64,000 nucleotides of DNA, taken from positions 75,923,999 through 75,987,998 of the forward strand of contig NC_086382.1 in assembly GCF_036588685.1 (NCBI RefSeq), in the 5' to 3' direction. Below are positions 33,502-47,082 of the stretch, one piece after another (the stretch's first letter is position 1; every line of letters begins with the position of its first letter). The stretch is from Mytilus trossulus (lineage: Eukaryota > Mollusca > Bivalvia > Mytilida > Mytilidae). The position numbers and the translations under genes are program-made. The notes beneath the pieces were generated by a model. It worked only from the letters and a program-made list of their open reading frames with translations. It searched no databases and was not told the origin of the DNA.

Positions 33502-35285
33502 TTTAATAATATTAACCAGTTTGCTTGTGCTTATACTTTGTCTATATAGTTATGTTTGTTGTTACTTTTATTCTCTGAAAGCGAATGTTATAATATAGAG
33601 TATTTAATTTATTCAACAGTTTATTTAAAGTTGTAGTTATAATGTGCATCAATTTGCGATTTATTCAATGACATGATACAAAAGGAATTTAATGCCAAAC
33701 GAATTGTGATTCAATGCATTTATAATTGCCAGTGCATGATTATTGATGATAACAGAATAAAGTTTTTAGGGACTCCAAGCATCACATAAATCTGACCGAT
33801 GAATTAAATTTGTTTATGTGTTACATATTAGTTTTTCGTTCGTTTATTTACATAAATTAGGCCGTTAGTTTTCTCGTTTGTATTGTTTTACATTGTCATT
33901 TCGGGGCCTTTTATAGCTGACTATGCGATATTGGCGTTGTCAATTGTTGAAGGCCGTTCGGTGACCTATAGTTGTTAATTTCTGTGTCATTTTTGTCTCT
34001 TGTGGAGATTTGTCTCATTGGCAATCATACCACATCTTCTTTTTTTAATATTAATTATGTGATCAAATATATGTGGGGAAATGTTATAATATGTTTAAGA
34101 TTATTTTTTAAGTTTGAAATACACTTTTTATCACTGTGTGTAAGGTTCAGTCTAAGCCTCTGTACATGCGTAAGATGTAAAATAGGGTATGACGTTTTCT
34201 TAAGTCTCAATACTAGTACCTTTTCGAGTTTAATAAACGATCTAGTGTTTAAAAATTTCTTTCCACATAGGATACTTTCAAGTACGAATATTCACAATAT
34301 GGTTATTAAAAACGCGTTCAATTTTTTGTTCAAAGACAATAACAAAAAAATAAAAAAAACTTATCAACATACAGAAAACAAATCAGTAGTGTGTTGTTCA
34401 ATAGTACTGGTCACAAGGAAATATTGATATGAGTGATAAAGTTGATAAAATTAGCAGGCACTATGAAATAATTAGAATTCAAGAAACAGTGCCAAAACGC
34501 CATATAGTTTTAAAATGATTGTTATGATCGCCATCCTATGACATTGATATTGGATCACAAGAAATTTATATCATCTTTTGTGCATCATATAACGTCACTT
34601 TTCAAGAGCACCTCCTTTTTTCAATCATTTCTTTGGGTTGATTTATGTACCTTAATCTATATTTTTAGTTTAGTGTTGATCGACTTATGGGTGATACACT
34701 TTCTTTACTATTTATGATTGTCCCTTGGTATCGTCATAACTTGTTTAACCTAAATACAGCATAAAGATTTAGAAGCATTTACCACGGACTAATTTTTGGC
34801 ATTGCATTTGAAACTAAAATACTGAGTACACAGTTCAAGACTTGTAATTAAGTAGTTTCATGGTTAAGGTACATACGGTAACCTTGTTGTAAGATGTGTT
34901 TCGTGCAATCAGAAGTAATGTAAATGGATTTTTACCCTAGATAGTACTTCGAAAGGAAAACGATGTTAGGTTGACAATAACAAACAATGGTAAGACAAAA
35001 GGTTTAGAAACATTTGATAGTTTTAAATGCAAAATAATCGCCATAACTTTCATCAGTAGAATGTTAATGATTTAAATATACAGTCTATATACAGTATATA
35101 GAACCAATATATTACAGACGTGTGTTCTAAAGTCTGAAGCCTATAGAAGTTACTTTAAAAGTTTACTGGTTATTGATTTTAGTTGTAATTACTTTGCATT
35201 CTTCACATGTTTAGTCGTTTTATACAACTATGCCTTTTATGTTTGCATTCAGATTGGCTTGTCTTAAAATGACAATAAACTATAC
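33502..35285. other. Upstream region of the M20 gene
   Basis: This should hold its promoter, but I see no convincing core element. Positions 33815-34050 are an R1-superfamily repeat (GGGGCCTTTTATAGCTGACT, then GGCAATCATACCACATCTTC). A 151-residue plus-strand frame at 33972-34427 runs through that repeat and shows no protein family, so I do not call it. Confidence 0.45.
33815..34050 (+). repeat. Family R1-superfamily repeat
   Basis: Order of words: AAATTAGGCCGTTAGTTTTC, GGGGCCTTTTATAGCTGACT, GGCCGTTCGGTGACCTATAG, TTGGCAATCATACCACATC. Same layout as 16676-17060 and 63690-63845. Confidence 0.65.
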
Positions 35286-37458
35286 CTGAAATCCAGTGAA
35301 TGTTGCTGCCGAATCAAAAGAGGATTTCATCTTGTCTCTCAGTTCATCTATTTTTTGCTTGTTAGTCGCTCTGAAATGGTACTCTAGTTCAGTAAATTCT
35401 GGTATGATATTTAGCTTGATACCGCCTTTGTTTAATACTTCTAAAATATTATGTCAATTTTACAAGTCAGATTACACCATTTAATCTAATATTTATTTCA
35501 AATATTCAAATCAAAACAAAATTAATAAAATATACATGCGTGTTGAATAATTACCCTACTTAGCTTATATTAACTTAACTTGAATGAAACGGAATTATCT
35601 CACATATCTCAAGTTTATTCAGAACAGTCAGTAGTACGTGTTTTGTAATATATATATATATATGTGTAAAATGTGACCGAATAGTGTTAATGCATAATTT
35701 TGTGATTTCCTGCAAAGAAAATGCAATTGTGTCACTTGCATTACTACGGTTTTCAGTTATACTTCAATCACGAGAAACTCTGCCGCTTTGTTTGTACGTT
35801 TTCCGTAATTATTTTTTTCCAAATATATAGTTATGACGCTGTTATAAGTAGTCAAAACTAGTGAAGGGTATGTGTCTCCAACTACTGGTAAACAAATTTT
35901 TATCCCTTACTGTCATTTTGATCTGCATATTGTTTCAGTAAATTTTCAGACTTATCTACTACGGTAAAATCAGTTTTGTGCAGACAATTTGCTTGCAATC
36001 GGAGATTGTTTTGTGATTTTCCTTTTTTTTTCAAGATCTGTTCAGCCTAAGTTCAGATTGATGAGTAGTCGTACACTTCATGAACATTATACTTAATAAT
36101 TAAGTTGTTTAAAAAAACTCTTAACAGTAATGATCTGAATTGAAGCTCATTATAAAATAAAATCAAGCTTAAGGTCAGTTTAAACTTTTAACGATATCAT
36201 TAACAGCATGATAGCATGCATTCCAGTGGTATGCATATTGCATAATCTATGTATGAAAATATTTCTTGCTTTGCATGCTATATTTTACAAAAAACAATGT
36301 TCTGTTTAAAAACACCTTTAATTCCAAATTCCATCATTGAATATGTTTCCGTGTTTCTTATAGATTTACCATTAAATAAAGGCAACAGTACTATACCGCT
36401 GTTCGAATCTAAAACTAATGGAAACACATCAAAAAAGGAGAAACCGCCACAACAGAAACACACCATTCAAATGTAACACATACGGGAACGAACTAAGCAT
36501 TAACCAAAATCTGATGAGAATAATAAATCTAACATTAAAATTAAATACATGATATTTGGGATAGGAAAGTCCCGTCTTATAGCAATGCGAAGTCACACTC
36601 AAATATAAAGGAAACAAACGACACAACAGAAACACAACAATAAAATGTAACACCCACAGACACGAACTATGATATAACAATGGTAATTTTTCTGACTTGG
36701 TACAGGACATTTTTTAACGAAATAAATGGTGATAAAAATTTGTGGAGCAGATAATAAAAATAAATCATAACATTAAAATGATTTTTCCCGAATTTGACAA
36801 TAAGCATGTCGAGTAAATATCTTTTACAAATTGTAATAATACCATGAGCTCTCCATGTATTTTTCATCTGTTGCCTTAAGCAAGACACGTTCTGGGGCGT
36901 AAACTCCCTCCCATAGATAGGCTGCAGTTTGTGCTGCTTTTCCTGTGTATTTGACAGTAACCCTAATTAAATAAGCCAACTTAGGAATCAAATTTCAAAA
37001 CGTTATCAGAACATTTGATAAAAACATTAAAAAAGATAGTTTACCTCAATTGAATGGGTTTTTAAAATTTTAATTTAACTATGATAACGTAATTGTTGGC
37101 TTTAGTAGACAACAATAATTTATTTGTAAATGTCTTATTGTTTCTAAAAACTGATTTTTCATATTGCATTGTTTGAAAAATTTAAGTAGATATTCGGTTG
37201 TAATAACGTGTTTGTTTTCATTGGTTTTCCATTAATTGATTTTATATGAAATATTTTTCTATCAGTGTAATATTATAGATCAATGTTGATATACATAAAG
37301 CACTGACATATCAACAGCTGAAAAGGAAACATGCTATGCAGTTTTTTTGACACGGATAAAACATCATGGAAACATCAATACCACCAAAAACACCAGCATG
37401 TATCATGCCTACATTACTGCCCCCCTCCATCCACAGCAGGGGTTCCTAAAACGGTAAT
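35286..37458 (-). pseudogene. Decayed duplicate of M20 gene exons 2, 3 and 4
   Basis: The exon 2 copy begins at 37458 behind a good acceptor (TTTTTCAG) with ITVLGTPA, but the catalytic pair Glu-Glu reads Val-Asp. A base is missing after the glycine run, so TAA follows. The MMVHPSP ligand region reads MMFYPC. The exon 3 copy (36962-36843) is 120 bases against 143, a 23-base deletion that shifts frame, and its AHAA motif reads AQTA. The exon 4 copy (35440-35286) is 155 bases like the true exon and fully open (NIIPEFTELEYHFRATNK). No copies of exons 1, 5 or 6 are seen nearby. This is a partial tandem duplication of the neighbouring gene, inactive as an enzyme. Leftover splice signals are mostly intact, so readthrough exons are possible. 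Confidence 0.85.
36360..36720. repeat. Dispersed repeats R6/R5
   Basis: AAAGGCAACAGTACTATACC and CGCTGTTCGAA near 36380, then a CGAACTATGATATAACAATG word and GACTTGGTACAGGACATTTT near 36690. The same series occurs at 38005-38240 and 58470-58570. It lies between the pseudo-exon 3 and pseudo-exon 4 copies. Confidence 0.5.
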
Positions 37459-40267
37459 CTGAAAAAGAATATGATTGATCGCAAACCTCACTCACAAAGT
37501 CATTTTATAAATGTGTTGACCATTGGTACAATGTAACGTTGTTGTACTCAGATGTTGTTGCAAGCAATACATTTGTTCTTTCTTATACGAACATGTTTAA
37601 TGCACCTGTCCATCCTCTATGAAAAACATTATGTTGTCCCCACAGTTAAACCACAAAAAAAAGAAAAAAACACACATCGTTTTTTTGTGTTAATCACGTT
37701 GTATAAACTACTTGATCAACGAATAAGGTATTTACAATTCACTTGGAAGATATACTCCATCGACAATTACCGAAGAGGAAATCCTGGATAATCATAGATT
37801 TGTTCTATGTTCCTGAATTTTTACCAAAGATGAACAACAGGATCTTTCTTCACTGTTTTGGATACATAAACTACATAAATGTCATTACAAACAACGTTGT
37901 AATGCTATGTCATCCAAGTGCTCAAAGAAACCACTTTATAAATTATTTTATCAGCAATTAAAGCCACTCTTCAATATCAAAAATTCAAACACATCAAACG
38001 AATGGATAAATAAAGGCAACAGTAGCATACCGCTGTTCGAAATTCATAAATCGAAAGAGAAAAAAACAAAAATCCGGGCCACAAACCAAATCAAATATAA
38101 GAGAACTACGACTCAACAGAAACACACCATTAAAATGTAACACACACAGAAACGAACTATAGTAAAAACTGTCATATTCCTGAATTTTCTTATCTAGACA
38201 ATGGTGGATTTGACCTGGTTTTATAGCTAGCTAAAGTTTTCACTTCTAGGTCTGCGGTTTGCATATTGTGCCAACTATTATTCATAGTATTTGTTAGCGC
38301 GTTTCCTGTGATACGTGTTCTTGTGTGTAATTGTACTGTATTTCTGTCACGCAGTGTTGTCGTCATTATAAAGATAGTTTTTAACATTACCATATAAGTG
38401 GGAGGATTGACTTGCCGTAAAACCTATCCAACCCTCCATTTGTTCTTGAAATGTCATCTACCAATTCAGATATATGACAGTTCTTATCAAAATATTATTT
38501 TTATCTGTGTTGACTATTTGTCTATTTTGCACTTCAGTGTTCTTGTTGATCGTTTGATTTCCCCTTTTTGAAAGCGGATTTATTTCTCTCAATCAATTTA
38601 TGACTTGTTGTCTTGATTTAAAGCCTCCCCTCCTTGTAAGCAGCAACCTATATCGAGTAAATTACAATAGGAATTGAGAACTTTTAAATATCGTATGCAT
38701 CTTGAGACATACATTTTGTCCCACTGAAAACTCTCTCTCTTTCTGTGTGCGCGTGTGACTTCAATGTTACATGTTCATAATGTGACACTCCTAGACACCT
38801 ACAGCGATTTCACTACATGTATCCCTTATGTATCTTAATAAATACAATATATATACCTGAACTAGTATCAGAATGGATGACAGGCACTCAAGATCAGTAC
38901 ACACAGTAGACTTAGATTTATCGTTTTATGTTATTGTGAAATTTAGACACTTTTAAGTGGATGTCAAATTTTGTTCCCTTATTGATCTGTCATATCAAGC
39001 TAATCTCAGGAGCAGAATAGACTAGATTTAGAAAATTTACAGAATGATAAAATTACTGTTATAATCTGGCAACATCAATACTCGTGTATGGTAGGAAACT
39101 GGTATATATCGAAACCTTGCCAACGCTTATTAATGCATTTCAAAAGTCTAAATTCATGATTTGTCACAAAAGACATCAAACAAGGGAATGTGGCATGTTC
39201 TCACTGATCATTATTATTAAGAAAATACAATTATATCATAAAAAAGATAAATAAAAAAAAAGATATAAATGCATCTATACAAATTCATTCGAGCTCACTA
39301 ATGAGTCTTTCGCAGACGAAAAGATCGTTGTAATCCTGGTATCTATGTTAACTTTATAAATGTCGGTTGAATCGTTATACGATATCTTTTCACCTCACAG
39401 ATCCGCAAGTTTTAAACACGCGGACAAATACAGAAATATGCGATGCATGTTTACACTCACATACATAAATACTTTAAATTTATGTTTGCACATGCCAGTA
39501 AATATAAAAAATTAATTGTCAAAAAGTATCTATGTGATCTATGTTTTTGTGCCATATACATTTAGTGACAAACGCGCTCTTCTAGAATTGATGTGTGTGA
39601 TCTTTATGACTGTGCAAGATACATTTAGTAACAAATGAGCCATTTTACGAGGCAATTAATGTATTATGCAAGTTAAAAGAGAATTGAGCGTCCGTAGTAT
39701 ACATCACTTGTCACTTTTAATATACTGGTTTTTGTTGAGTTCAAAGCAGAGGTCTTGAAAAGGACAACACTTTGCCTTAATTTAACATTCCACTGCAAAA
39801 AAGAGAGTTATCAATTTCAAAGCAAAATGGATATTTCTCCTGTTCTTCAATTATAAAAACTGAAAATATAATTTTCAAGTATATTACTTTTGTTTATTAG
39901 TTTAAATAACTCTCATCAGTCTGTATTGACATAGAATAATAAATTCTATATTTAATGTTGTCATTCTGGAGGATAGGTTATGAAAAAGCAATGAAAGCCA
40001 AATAGTGAACGAATTTTAAAAACATTGAAAACAAAACCCTAGTATTAATCAAAATATTATTATATTCAACATACATAAAATTTACTGAACAGAAATAATG
40101 ACACACAAATATAGAAAAAAATGCTTGAATACAAAAAGGGAGGCATAACTGAGTAATTTAACCAGTCTAATTATTTTTAAAAAGGAAATTAAAGTAGGAA
40201 AATGACTCAAGGAAAGAAAGCTGGTAGCGCAATATTTGAAATGATTATAAAAGAATAACTCAAACGT
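37459..40267. other. Repeat-bearing spacer without recognisable gene
   Basis: Contains R6/R5 repeats at about 38005-38240 and 38395-38540, a decayed hammerhead at about 39295-39350 (CTAATGA, stem II GTCT/AGAC, GACGAAAAGATCG) and AT-rich filler. No exon-like sequence is recognised. Confidence 0.4.
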
Positions 40268-40767
40268 ATGGTGGCCGTATGCGGCCTTTTCCCCTTTTCG
40301 TGTTTTCTCCTTTTACTTTTCGCGAAATCGAGAAGTTGAGAGATATATGGAAATCGAGAAATCAGAAAATCAAGAAATCGGGAAATCGAGAAATCGAAAA
40401 TTTACGAAATCGAGAAAGCGAAAATGCGAAATCGGGAAATTCGTTTTCGCTTTCGTGTTTTCGCGTTGTTGCTTTCTATATTCCTGAATTTCTGGATTTC
40501 TAAATTTCCACATTTCTCGATTTCTAGATTACTCGATTTCTAGATTACTCGATTTCTAGATTACTCGATTTCTAGATTACTCGATTTCTCGATTACTCGA
40601 TTTCTCGATTACTCGATTACCTGATTTCTCGATTTGCCGATTTCTCGATTTCTCAATTTCTTGATTTCGCTTTCTCGATTTCTCGATTTCCCGATTACGC
40701 GTAGGAAAAGTGAAAGAAGAAATCATGAAAACGCCTAAAGGCGAAATGGCCGCATCCCGGCCACCAT
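40268..40767. repeat. 500-bp fold-back element with GAAATCGA simple-repeat arms
   Basis: The outer ends are inverted: ATGGTGGCCG then TGCGGCC at 40268, and GGCCGCAT then CGGCCACCAT ending at 40767. Inside, the left half is rich in GAAATCGAGAAATCG-type words (40325-40440), and the right half is rich in the complement TCGATTTCTCGATT (40500-40690). Most of the element can therefore fold on itself. No target duplication is evident. Confidence 0.8.
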
Positions 40768-42904
40768 AAAAACGGTTCTAATTTTGCTTCACCCGAATAG
40801 TGTTTCGAGAATTAATGACTCATTAGTAATGGTATAAGACAAAATACTAAAAAATTCTAACCTTATTAGACGCTATGAATCATGTGAAAATTAAAAATTA
40901 TTGACCAAGTGACATAACTACAAAAGCTGAAAGGTAAATTTATATTTAGATATCTCAATTTACATATAGATAACTAGTAATGATGTTCTCATGGTGAATT
41001 ATTTCATTAGGTAGGTACTATTTGACTACTCGGCACCACCATAAACCCTGTACTTGATACATATCATAATGCCATTTTTTAAACATTTTAATGTCTCAAA
41101 CATCTCTTTTCAAATACTTGAGTTATCTCTCTTTCAATGTTAAATAAAATTGAGAATGGAAATGGGGAATGTGTCAAAGAGACAACAACCCGACCAAAAT
41201 AAAAAAACACAACAGCAGAAGGTCACCAACAGGTCTTCAATCGACACTAAAGATTTTTTGATTTTTTATTCTTTTGGCACAAAATAACAACAAAACACCT
41301 GATACATTAAAAGGTAGTCTTGGCACTAATACTCCTCAAAATAAATGTTAATATCAGCTTACTAGGGAGACTATGGTAATGTGCCAAACGTTTTATGGCT
41401 TTGCTCTAATCATTTTTAAGTTTTAAGTGTCAAAATGCTTTCCGTAATCCTTTCTACGACGATATAAACACACCACTTGAAACCGTCTAATGCTATTTTA
41501 TCTTAATGGTAAAATAACCATTTAATCTGTCAGAAAACTGTATGCCTTCTGGGTTAAGTGACTTAATATATACGAAACACATAGCGCATTATGATGCTAG
41601 ATTATAGCGTTCCGCTCGGTAACAAATCCTAGTAAATAAAAAATACAACGGCATAAACGTAAAAACACAACACATATATACATTTCGAAAAATTCATACG
41701 GTCTTGAACAATAGAAGTGTGCAAAAAGTAAGTGAAACATTTGGTAATCTACTGTCGCTTCGGTTTTACTTTTTATTCACTTTGTACGCATGTATTTGTT
41801 TTCTTCGTTCGAGTTATGAGTATTAAACATTTTTCATCAACACCAACTTTTACTGTGGTCAATTTAAAAAAAGGAACACTAATTAATCATCAAACAAAAC
41901 CAACTTGCTACTTTAACTGGTCAATGAGAAATTGTCTGTAGCTTATACAACTATTGCGACACTACGTGAAAATGCTTGAGATTGTCAATTCAAAACATAA
42001 CATAACTTTAACAGAAATGCAATAAAAATCATTGATATATATTGTTAATTTTATGAAATGTTGCAGACAGTTTTTCAGCTGAATGTTACAATATTGTCAA
42101 TGTATGAGATGAAAGAAGTGTAAATACAAGGAGAGGGGGGACAACAAACAGCCAAAAGAGCGAGGAAAGATAAGACATCCCAGAGGTTGGTTAACACATG
42201 ATAGAACACTTCCCTACAATCACTTCTATAACTGTGGGGTAAACACATTTACATTAGAACGACGGGACGGATTGTATAGGAAATATACTAGTTTTCAACT
42301 TTATGGAATAATTTGTCTATATGATTTCGACCTATGATTGTTTTATTGCCATCTAAGTATATTATCCTTCGTTTTTTAATGGATTGCAATGCAAACACGA
42401 TATTTGTAGTGTTATTTGGTGACTGGCATCAAATGAATTCATATGCATGTACTGCTGTACAGTTGTCCGTGATAATTGAAAGTTCAAAAAGAGAAATTAA
42501 AGTAATCTTTTGTGTTTCCGACTTCAGTTCCGAAAAGTTTTTTTTTAACCAACTTCAATGCGTTATTCAATATATCAAGCGCCCTAATTGTACAAGTCGT
42601 GTCATTTAAAGCAGGTTCAATTGGATATAAGAAATCAACGCAGGCAACAACCATATGAAAATCTAATGAAGAGACATCTTTTGTATAATGATCCACAAAT
42701 TTAGGGATAATAATAGTCGTGATACGCCACTACACACAAAGTCTGCAGAGGAAAAGAAAAAAGAAAAAAAGAGTGAGAAAGGTAAGTTACTGTTTGAAGC
42801 CGACTGTGTAAAAAATCGAAGCAAACATTGTGTCACTAAAACAGAATTTTTGTGAAATCCTGTAGATAATTGTACTACATTAATAAAATCTGTGGTATGT
42901 TTTA

Positions 42905-43125
42905 TACACTGAAAAAAGTAAAATCACAAAATTAATGAACTTGGAGGAAAATTTAAAGAGGAAAGTCCTTAATCAGATGGCAAAATCAAGTGATAAAACA
43001 CATCAAATGAATAAACGACAAATGTCATATTCCTGACTTGGTACAGGCATTTCTAAATGTAGAAAATCGTAGATTAAACCTGGTTGTATAGCGCTAAACC
43101 TCTCACTTGTGTGTTAGTTGCATCG
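42905..43125 (+). repeat. Dispersed repeat family R5
   Basis: AAAGTCCTTAATCAGATGGC, CATATTCCTGACTTGGTACA, then AAACCTGGTTGTATAGC and TAAACCTCTCACTTGTG. The same series appears at 45475-45720, 50040-50150 and 51810-51960, and reversed at 30880-31050. Confidence 0.6.
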
Positions 43126-44524
43126 AATTTCATAATATTTTCAACGATGAATGTATCAGCCTTTAGAATTGGATGTATACAAATACAACGATAAAAGTTG
43201 CAATCAATAAAAGATTGCAATACATTTTTTTTATCTGAATACAGTTTTTAATAGATATACAAAATGATGAAAGACAACTTTACTAAGTATTACTTAAGAA
43301 AAGTGTATGTAGAGTTTAAAACAGTTACAAATATATTTAACTCAATTGTAAAATGTTGTCGATTTTCGTTTAATCGACAATTTATTCCTTATCCGACAAA
43401 AGAGTATCTGCCAATCAAAATACAGCACCATACATCATATGACATATATAATTTTAATATTTAATGTGAAATGTAAAACCTAGTTTCTTTATATTTGTGT
43501 TATGTAGGTATTGGTGAAAACACATCTATTATATATGTATTCATTTTCTTATTTTAAAGAAATGAAATGTCAATTATAATCTAAGCTCCGCCTCAAATAA
43601 TGCAGCTGTCGCGTGCCCTTGAAAGCTATTTATAAATACTTTTTAACTAATGGTTAGTGTGTAAATATGTTTAAGGTTTTTTTCCTTGACTAAGTACTTG
43701 TAGTTCATTTCATCACCAAGAAACAAAAGATTTTAATTAAAAAAGAAATATTAAAATATGGATTGCTTCATAATAGATTTCTTTTTAAATGTTTCTTTAA
43801 TGAGTTTTCAGTTTTAATTACATCTTTACATATATGGTAAAACAGATGTATAATTGTTACTTTTCTTTTGTAAAATGAAAGGAAAAATGAAGACTGTTTC
43901 AATTGTATAGGTCCATTATGAATTCCTAGATTTACATTCACCAGGAACTTTCAAATCCAAATATGTGAAATCAAAAGCAATGTACACATTAAACCAAAAG
44001 GTGTCATAAAGTAATAATCATATCAATCGGTTAAATCGAAATTTGATTTCTTCAAACATTTCTTTTAATTCATGTAAGGTTAAAACACAATTTACATATC
44101 ATTTTGACCAATAGTCACAGCTAGCTATAGTAATTGATCATAGCAAATATAACGAAGTGAAATTTTATATTTAACTATTTAAATGGTACACTTTTATAAA
44201 AATTTTGTTAGGTTTCATTAAAATGTTACCTGTGAAATTTGAAATACATTAAGTAGACGGAGAGAAAGAAAAATGAAAATAAAGCGAAAAACGGTGAGGG
44301 GAAGGAAGGGGTACAAGCATCAACTTCGCTCAGATCTAATTCTCCATTCATTATGGATTATCGATATACATAAAAATGCACTAACAATATAACTAAAGTC
44401 AGGTTATTCTTTTTATTGAGTATTGTTGATTATCAAAGTGTATATTTACTCTTTCGCAAGACTTTGCAAAATGTTCTTTAAATTTCGATGTTGCTTCTGT
44501 CTTCATATTGTTTTAGTCGAGTGC

Positions 44525-44570
44525 TGTTGATGAATCTACTGAAGATGAAACAGGCTTCCGGTGTACCAAC
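44525..44570 (+). ncRNA. Ancient hammerhead-like motif with altered stem II
   Basis: Reads TTGATGA, then stem II ATCT/AGAT with loop ACTGA, then GAAA, ACAGGCTTCCGGTGTA and CC. C3 is T, so the motif is probably inactive. The stem II pair changed on both sides relative to GTCT/AGAC in the other copies, which keeps pairing. Confidence 0.45.
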
Positions 44571-44941
44571 TATAAGCAGAATGTCATTACAGTTTTCAAA
44601 ACTGCTTGGTCTATTTCAATCTTGGAGTAGGAAGTCACTACAAGTGGATCTATTTCACTTGTCCAGTAGTTAACACTCTTCTGTGCCATTGATATCAGTG
44701 AAACATTCATTTTCTGTAAATCTAATGCTACCATATCGTGTCTTTCGAACGTCTCACAGAATTTTACAGACAGAAAAATTTGAAATTTACAAAAAAAAAC
44801 AAAATTGCACTAGTTATTAGATGCAGACCGTACGATGACTCGTCAATTACATCCTTGTTATTTTTTATGGTGGCAGGCTGTCCAACCGACAAGTATTTCA
44901 CATTACCTGCTTGATTGAGCCATTTCGTCTTCTTTATATAA

Positions 44942-45235
44942 AAAAAGAAGATGTGGTATGATTGCCAATGAGACAACTATCCACTAGCCACAAAAGACCA
45001 AAATGACACAAACATTAACAATTATAGGTCACCGTACGGCCCTCAACATTGAGCAAAGACCATACCGCATATAGTCAGCTATAAAAGGCCCCGATAAGAC
45101 AATGTAAAACAATTAAAAGGAGAAAACTAACGGCCTTATTTATTTTAAAAAATGAACGAAAAAGAAATATGTAACACATAAACAAACGACAACCACTGAA
45201 TTACAGGCTCCAGAACGGTTTTCCTATTGGTCCGT
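44942..45235 (-). repeat. Family R1-superfamily repeat
   Basis: GAAGATGTGGTATGATTGCC, GGTCACCGTACGGCCCTCAA, ATAAAAGGCCCCGATAAGAC and ACAAACGACAACCACTGAAT. It is the fuller minus-strand form of the family, ending in CAGGCTCC. Confidence 0.65.
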
Positions 45236-45474
45236 TAAATAGATTCATATGTAAGTAATATCAAACATCGATATAGCGATGAAAGACTTCTCATAAACGT
45301 AGCTAACTGAAGTTTGAAAATTGTCCATTTACCTGAAGGTAAAAAGTGTCAACTTTTTTATTATTTTGACTGGTTTAAGGGGAGGATTTACCGACCTTCT
45401 ATGTGTTTAACGCCGCCACATTCTCTATTTTCTTGTCACAAGTCAGGATTATGAAATTCAGTGGTTATCGTTTG

Positions 45475-45720
45475 CTTCATAAAAGTAAAATCACAAAAAT
45501 ACCGAACTTCAGGGAAAATTCAAAACGAATTTATAAAATGGATTTATAGCTAGCTAAACCACTAGCTTGTTTAACAGTTGCATCAAAGATGCGTGAACAA
45601 AACAAACAGACAAAATTTGTTAAATGTCAAACATAGGGGTACAGCAGTCATTAGTGTGTTATAATCTTAATAACTATAAAACAAACAGTCAAATATGTAA
45701 CAAAGAAGCACAACAAGGCA
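45475..45720 (+). repeat. Dispersed repeat family R5
   Basis: Starts AAAGTAAAATCACAAAAATA, continues with a TATAGCTAGCTAAACC word and AACATAGGGGTACAGCAGTC, and ends near AACAAAGAAGCACAAC. It lacks the GACTTGGTACAGG middle found in other copies. Confidence 0.5.
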
Positions 45721-47081
45721 AATATAAAATTTAACATCATCATTCATTGCTTTTTATTATACGATTTTACTTATCTATGATAAATCACCCCTTAAAGGAT
45801 GGAACTATTTTCAGTGCTGGGACCGTTTCTTTATACTAACAGACACATGGTTAGATTAACATTAACTATGACATATAATCGTACATCAGTTGTTCAGCAT
45901 TTAAACGGCAAACAAGAAGATATAAAATAGTTTTGTCGTTCAAAGTATTAATAGAATGCAGTCTCTAGTTTTTGTTTGGCATATCCTCTGCAGAATCTAA
46001 ATGAGAAGTTTGCTTTGCCTATCTTGCCGCTTTTCATATGCTTATTGTGAATAGCTTCTTAGAAAGAGCCACTCCAGTATGTTCATTATTTGTTTTGCTC
46101 ATTGTTGAATGCCGTACGGTGATCTATAATTGTTAATTTCTGTATTACTTGGTCGCTTGTAGCTCTACTAGATAAAAACATAACCGGACACACTAAATTT
46201 CATCACCGACCGTGCAAGGACTGTATAGCCAGTCAAGGTCGTTAAAAACTTCCATTTGTAAATTTCATCACAATGTGATTAACTCTTTTCAATCGTACTC
46301 GGCAAGTAAATTCACGAAGGTTTGGAATGAGATACAAACTCCAGCTTCTTCTTGTATTATTTGTATTTATAAACAATCCAATCGTCTTTAAACTAGTAAC
46401 TATTAACTGATTTGTACTTGCTACAGGACAGTTTTGTGTGAACTTGCATCAAAGAATAATCAAATTTGTTTAACTAGCATTTTTTATTCATTCATTTATG
46501 GAAAACAAGACGATTGTAGTGTAAATAAGATATGTGTTGAGGGGATTGACACACGCGTGCAGACGTTTTCTAGTGTGAAATCTGAACTACACAAACAGTG
46601 GCTGCTACGCTTCATAAAACTTACTTACTACAAAAACTTACCGACATATCCTTATTAATATTCATGTCACGAGTATCTCGCGTGCCATTGGTTCATCTAC
46701 ATGATTTAATGTAACGATATTCTATCTGTCTTTTGTTTGAAGTTATTCGGTGATAAAAAAAAAGATGAGCCTGGGTTTAAAATATTCCGTGTGTTACCAA
46801 TATTTGATTTGAAAATACAGAAATAAATTAGTTAATGTAAAATATATTAAAAGCAAATTTTGTCGTGTCCTCATTGGAGCAAAACGTGATTTTTTACAGA
46901 CATAAGCAACTTGTGATAAATATTGGATTAGAAGCGAAACGATATAAAAGCGTGAAAAGATTTTGAAATATTACCTTATGACAAGTTTTTTACGTTATTT
47001 TGTACTATTTTTTAAATAAAGGGAACCCGAAATTTAACATATAGCATAAAATACTTAAGCAGTGAAAGTACTAAAAAAGGT

Positions 47082-47082
<1 letters not shown>

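Larger units (their letters stand above)
40768..47082. other. Long non-coding stretch with scattered repeats
   Basis: I see an R4 end at about 41148-41250 (GGAATGTGTCAAAGAGACAA), R5 repeats at about 42905-43125 and 45475-45720, an R1-superfamily copy at 44942-45235, and a decayed hammerhead near 44525-44570. The remainder is AT-rich with no recognisable gene. Reading frames of 60-90 codons here lack family resemblance. Confidence 0.4.

Noticed and set aside
33972-34427. 151-codon plus-strand frame
   Set aside because: Overlaps a dispersed R1-type repeat and shows no protein family or codon bias that I can see.
40268-40767. CRISPR-like array
   Set aside because: Repeats are contiguous simple octamers without spacers, in eukaryotic DNA; it is a fold-back element.
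42334-42696. Overlapping 91- and 70-codon frames on opposite strands
   Set aside because: No family resemblance; typical of chance frames in AT-rich DNA.
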